NCBI GenBank assembly: GCA_034008185.1
Contig: CM067082.1
Span: 5,812,984-5,876,983, forward strand
DNA: 64,000 nucleotides
Reading direction: 5' to 3'
Source: Gorsachius magnificus
Lineage: Eukaryota; Chordata; Aves; Pelecaniformes; Ardeidae
Made by a program: the position numbers and the translations under genes. Numbering within the stretch: the first letter of the stretch is position 1; each line of letters opens with the position of its first letter. The notes beneath the pieces were generated by a model. It saw only the letters and a list, made by a program, of their open reading frames with translations, ran no database searches and was not told where the DNA came from. This document shows, piece after piece, positions 61,901-64,000 of the stretch.

Positions 61901-64000
61901 GAAAATTGAAGTCATAAAAGGAAAATCTGAAGGGAAATTGAAAAAAGTTGGAAGCATGCATGCTCACTGTCTTCCTCGAAAACAAGTCAGCAGCTGTTGT
62001 CGACACAGCCCAGTAGTCATTTGAATGATGTCCATAAAGCATGGTTTCAAAGGAGAACGGTTTAAAACTCTCACAAAAGAAAACACTGGGAGGAAACATT
62101 TTCCTGCTATTCATAAGGTAGATGGAAGACACGGAGGTGCTGATTCCACAACTCGTTTCTGTAACAGCAGCTGGTGGTTTTCCCTTGCCTCAGTGATGAT
62201 ACTGATCTACTGCACAGGAAAGAGTTATCTTTCAGGGCCTGTAAGTCCCTGCTGAGGTTAATAGCAGTCCTTTGGTAGCACAGGCTGTCCCAAGGACAGC
62301 AAATTTCATCCTTGTCAGATTCCATTACTCACATTTTTGAATGATCTTTTAATAGTGCACATCGCAGCTGCTTACCTTCTCCACACAACAGTGCAACAGA
62401 AAAGAAAAAACACAGAAAAGATTTTGAAATCTTCCAGAAATATGCCACATCTTGGATGAGAGAGGTAAGCAGTATGAAGAATTCAGTGGTCCTCCACAGC
62501 TGTCTGGTTTGGCTTTCACTGTTGAGCTGACATCCAAACTTAAAGACCTTATCCTTGAAATTCAAGGTGAAGGGAAAACTGGCACAAATTATTTCACCAG
62601 TGCTTTCAGAATGAATCTCGATCTTAGATAACCTAGCTCAACACAGATTTCTTCTCTCTATATTTCAAAAGAAAGTCAAAGAAAAAATAAACTTTCTTAA
62701 GATGATGTAGTCAGTGTTTGGAAAATGCTAAGGAGGCTTTTGAGATGTGACTTTCTGCCTTCAGCTGCAGCACACTCACCTCTTCCCTAGCTTCTTGGTT
62801 GCTAGACTTATATGCAGAATTTCTAATCAGATTGGAAGTGTCTTGAAAGTAAATGTCAGTGACCTGGAATGGAAATTATAACCTTGCAAACAGATGTGCA
62901 ATTAAATGCACAGCCACGTCAACCATATTTTTAGCCATTACTGGAAAAAAACTCAGCTTTCTCTTTCTGAGTGGAGTTCCCTTTTGATTAAGTGCATGTT
63001 TCAGGTCAACACATTCGAGTGAAGCTGAAATTTCCACGATGAAAATATTGAAGTCCAAGTTCAGGTCTGTCTTGTCAGATGACCTCCTTAATGACTGCAG
63101 ACAAGTAGCAGTGACACATTATATACCCTGAAAGCTGGCTGAGAATATGCAATGCTGAAGTTCTCATTATTGCTTCTATGAGAGCAATTTTTATGACACT
63201 GATGGCAGTAATATACCTTTATGTCTGTGACTGCACTGTATTTTTTAATATAGAGTTATGAAAAATTTAAAATTACGTAAAAATGAGTTAATTATTATCT
63301 ACATATTATTTTAACCTCCCATTTTTGTACAAAGTGCAGCTCTAACCAAAAGATCTCACCCTGGCATTGGCCCTGAAGGAGAGCACAGTGGAGGCACAGC
63401 CCAGCCACACAATGCAAGTCACAGAAGAAATCTAGAGGTATCCACAGATATCAGTGTTGAAGTAGATTTGTGTGCGCTGGACTTGAACTGACATTTCCAT
63501 ATACCCATGCTGGCATGTGTGAAGTTACTGGTTTGCTTGAGGATGTTTTTTCTGCACTTCATTGTGTGCTGTAGTTGCAACCAGTTCTGAAATGTGTAGG
63601 TGTCACTTGGTCAATACATGTTTATCCATCCAGTCTAGTTCTATGGTTGGATGCAATCAATGAAGGGAACCGCCCTTCAGAAAAACCCACAAAAACCTGT
63701 GGTGTGGAGAATGGATAATGTGTCAGTCAAGTGAGCAATGCTGCCTCCCTGAAGCAAGCTGTTAGAGCTGGCCATCAGCAGTGGTGCATTTTGTGGACAT
63801 CCTTGAAAAGGTGGGTCTTCAGGGAGAGATGAGGAGGATACAGAAGTGGTGACTGCACACTTCAAGATGAGGATCTCTTTAGTAGCAAAATGTGATTTAG
63901 GAAGAAAAACAGATGTGACTTGATTGGTGGGTAGGTGTGTACAGTACAAGTACCTATGGCTTGATCACAATGGCTGTACCTGTTTGCTTTTTTCCATGGC
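52905..64000. other. Long unique intergenic stretch, possible conserved elements
   Basis: About 11 kb with no recognisable exon, RNA gene or recent transposon. Blocks at about 55490-55700, 57460-57570 and 60440-60620 are AT-rich, non-repetitive and contain several TAAT cores. An AT-rich segment at 59520-59640 has recurring AAACATTTAT/AAACCATTTAT words. All open frames are short and unconvincing. Confidence 0.45.

Overview
This is a piece of a bird nuclear genome. It carries one exon of a vertebrate potassium-channel gene, several CR1 LINE copies with the bird-type 3' tail (repeats of ATTCTATG), and solo LTRs of avian ERV-L-like elements. There are no operons or bacterial signals. The base composition is AT-rich, with many microsatellites and homopolymer runs. 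I cannot name the species. Several CR1 copies and LTRs look like families widespread in birds.

Layout. Positions 1-1646 are the 3' part of an intron of KCNK9 (TASK-3), containing a sense-oriented CR1 fragment. Positions 1647-2488 are the last coding exon of KCNK9. It encodes 280 residues (residues 95-374 by human numbering) and runs to the stop codon. A 3' UTR follows, with a strong proximal poly(A) site at about 2780-2870, another candidate at about 3580, and a possible distal one at 13769. From there to 64000 I find no host coding exon. In mammals the interval downstream of KCNK9, towards COL22A1, is also a large gene desert, so the window fits that conserved neighbourhood, although COL22A1 itself is not visible.

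The desert is populated by repeats. Younger CR1 copies lie at 19042-20345 (+, long open RT reading frame), 14362-14557 (-), 25371-25750 (-) and 29642-31765 (-, with the reverse transcriptase segment deleted). Older CR1 copies lie at 20928-21045, 23395-23582, 23930-23998 and 27159-27933. Very old amniote-type CR1 remnants lie at about 5090-5340 and 48910-49115. Three solo LTRs have 5-bp target-site duplications: 18028-18553 (-, perfect), 43018-43597 (-, one mismatch) and 47379-47877 (+, perfect). A fourth, GC-rich LTR-like element lies at about 52175-52904. The rest is unique AT-rich sequence. A few stretches have clustered TAAT motifs and could be conserved non-coding elements, but that needs alignment.

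There is no multi-gene system here and no convincing novel biological machine. The most informative observations are the clean solo-LTR target-site duplications, the CR1 copy that lost its RT domain at an apparent microhomology, a perfect 13-bp hairpin and alternative poly(A) signals downstream of KCNK9, and the unusual -RRKSI C-terminus of the channel.
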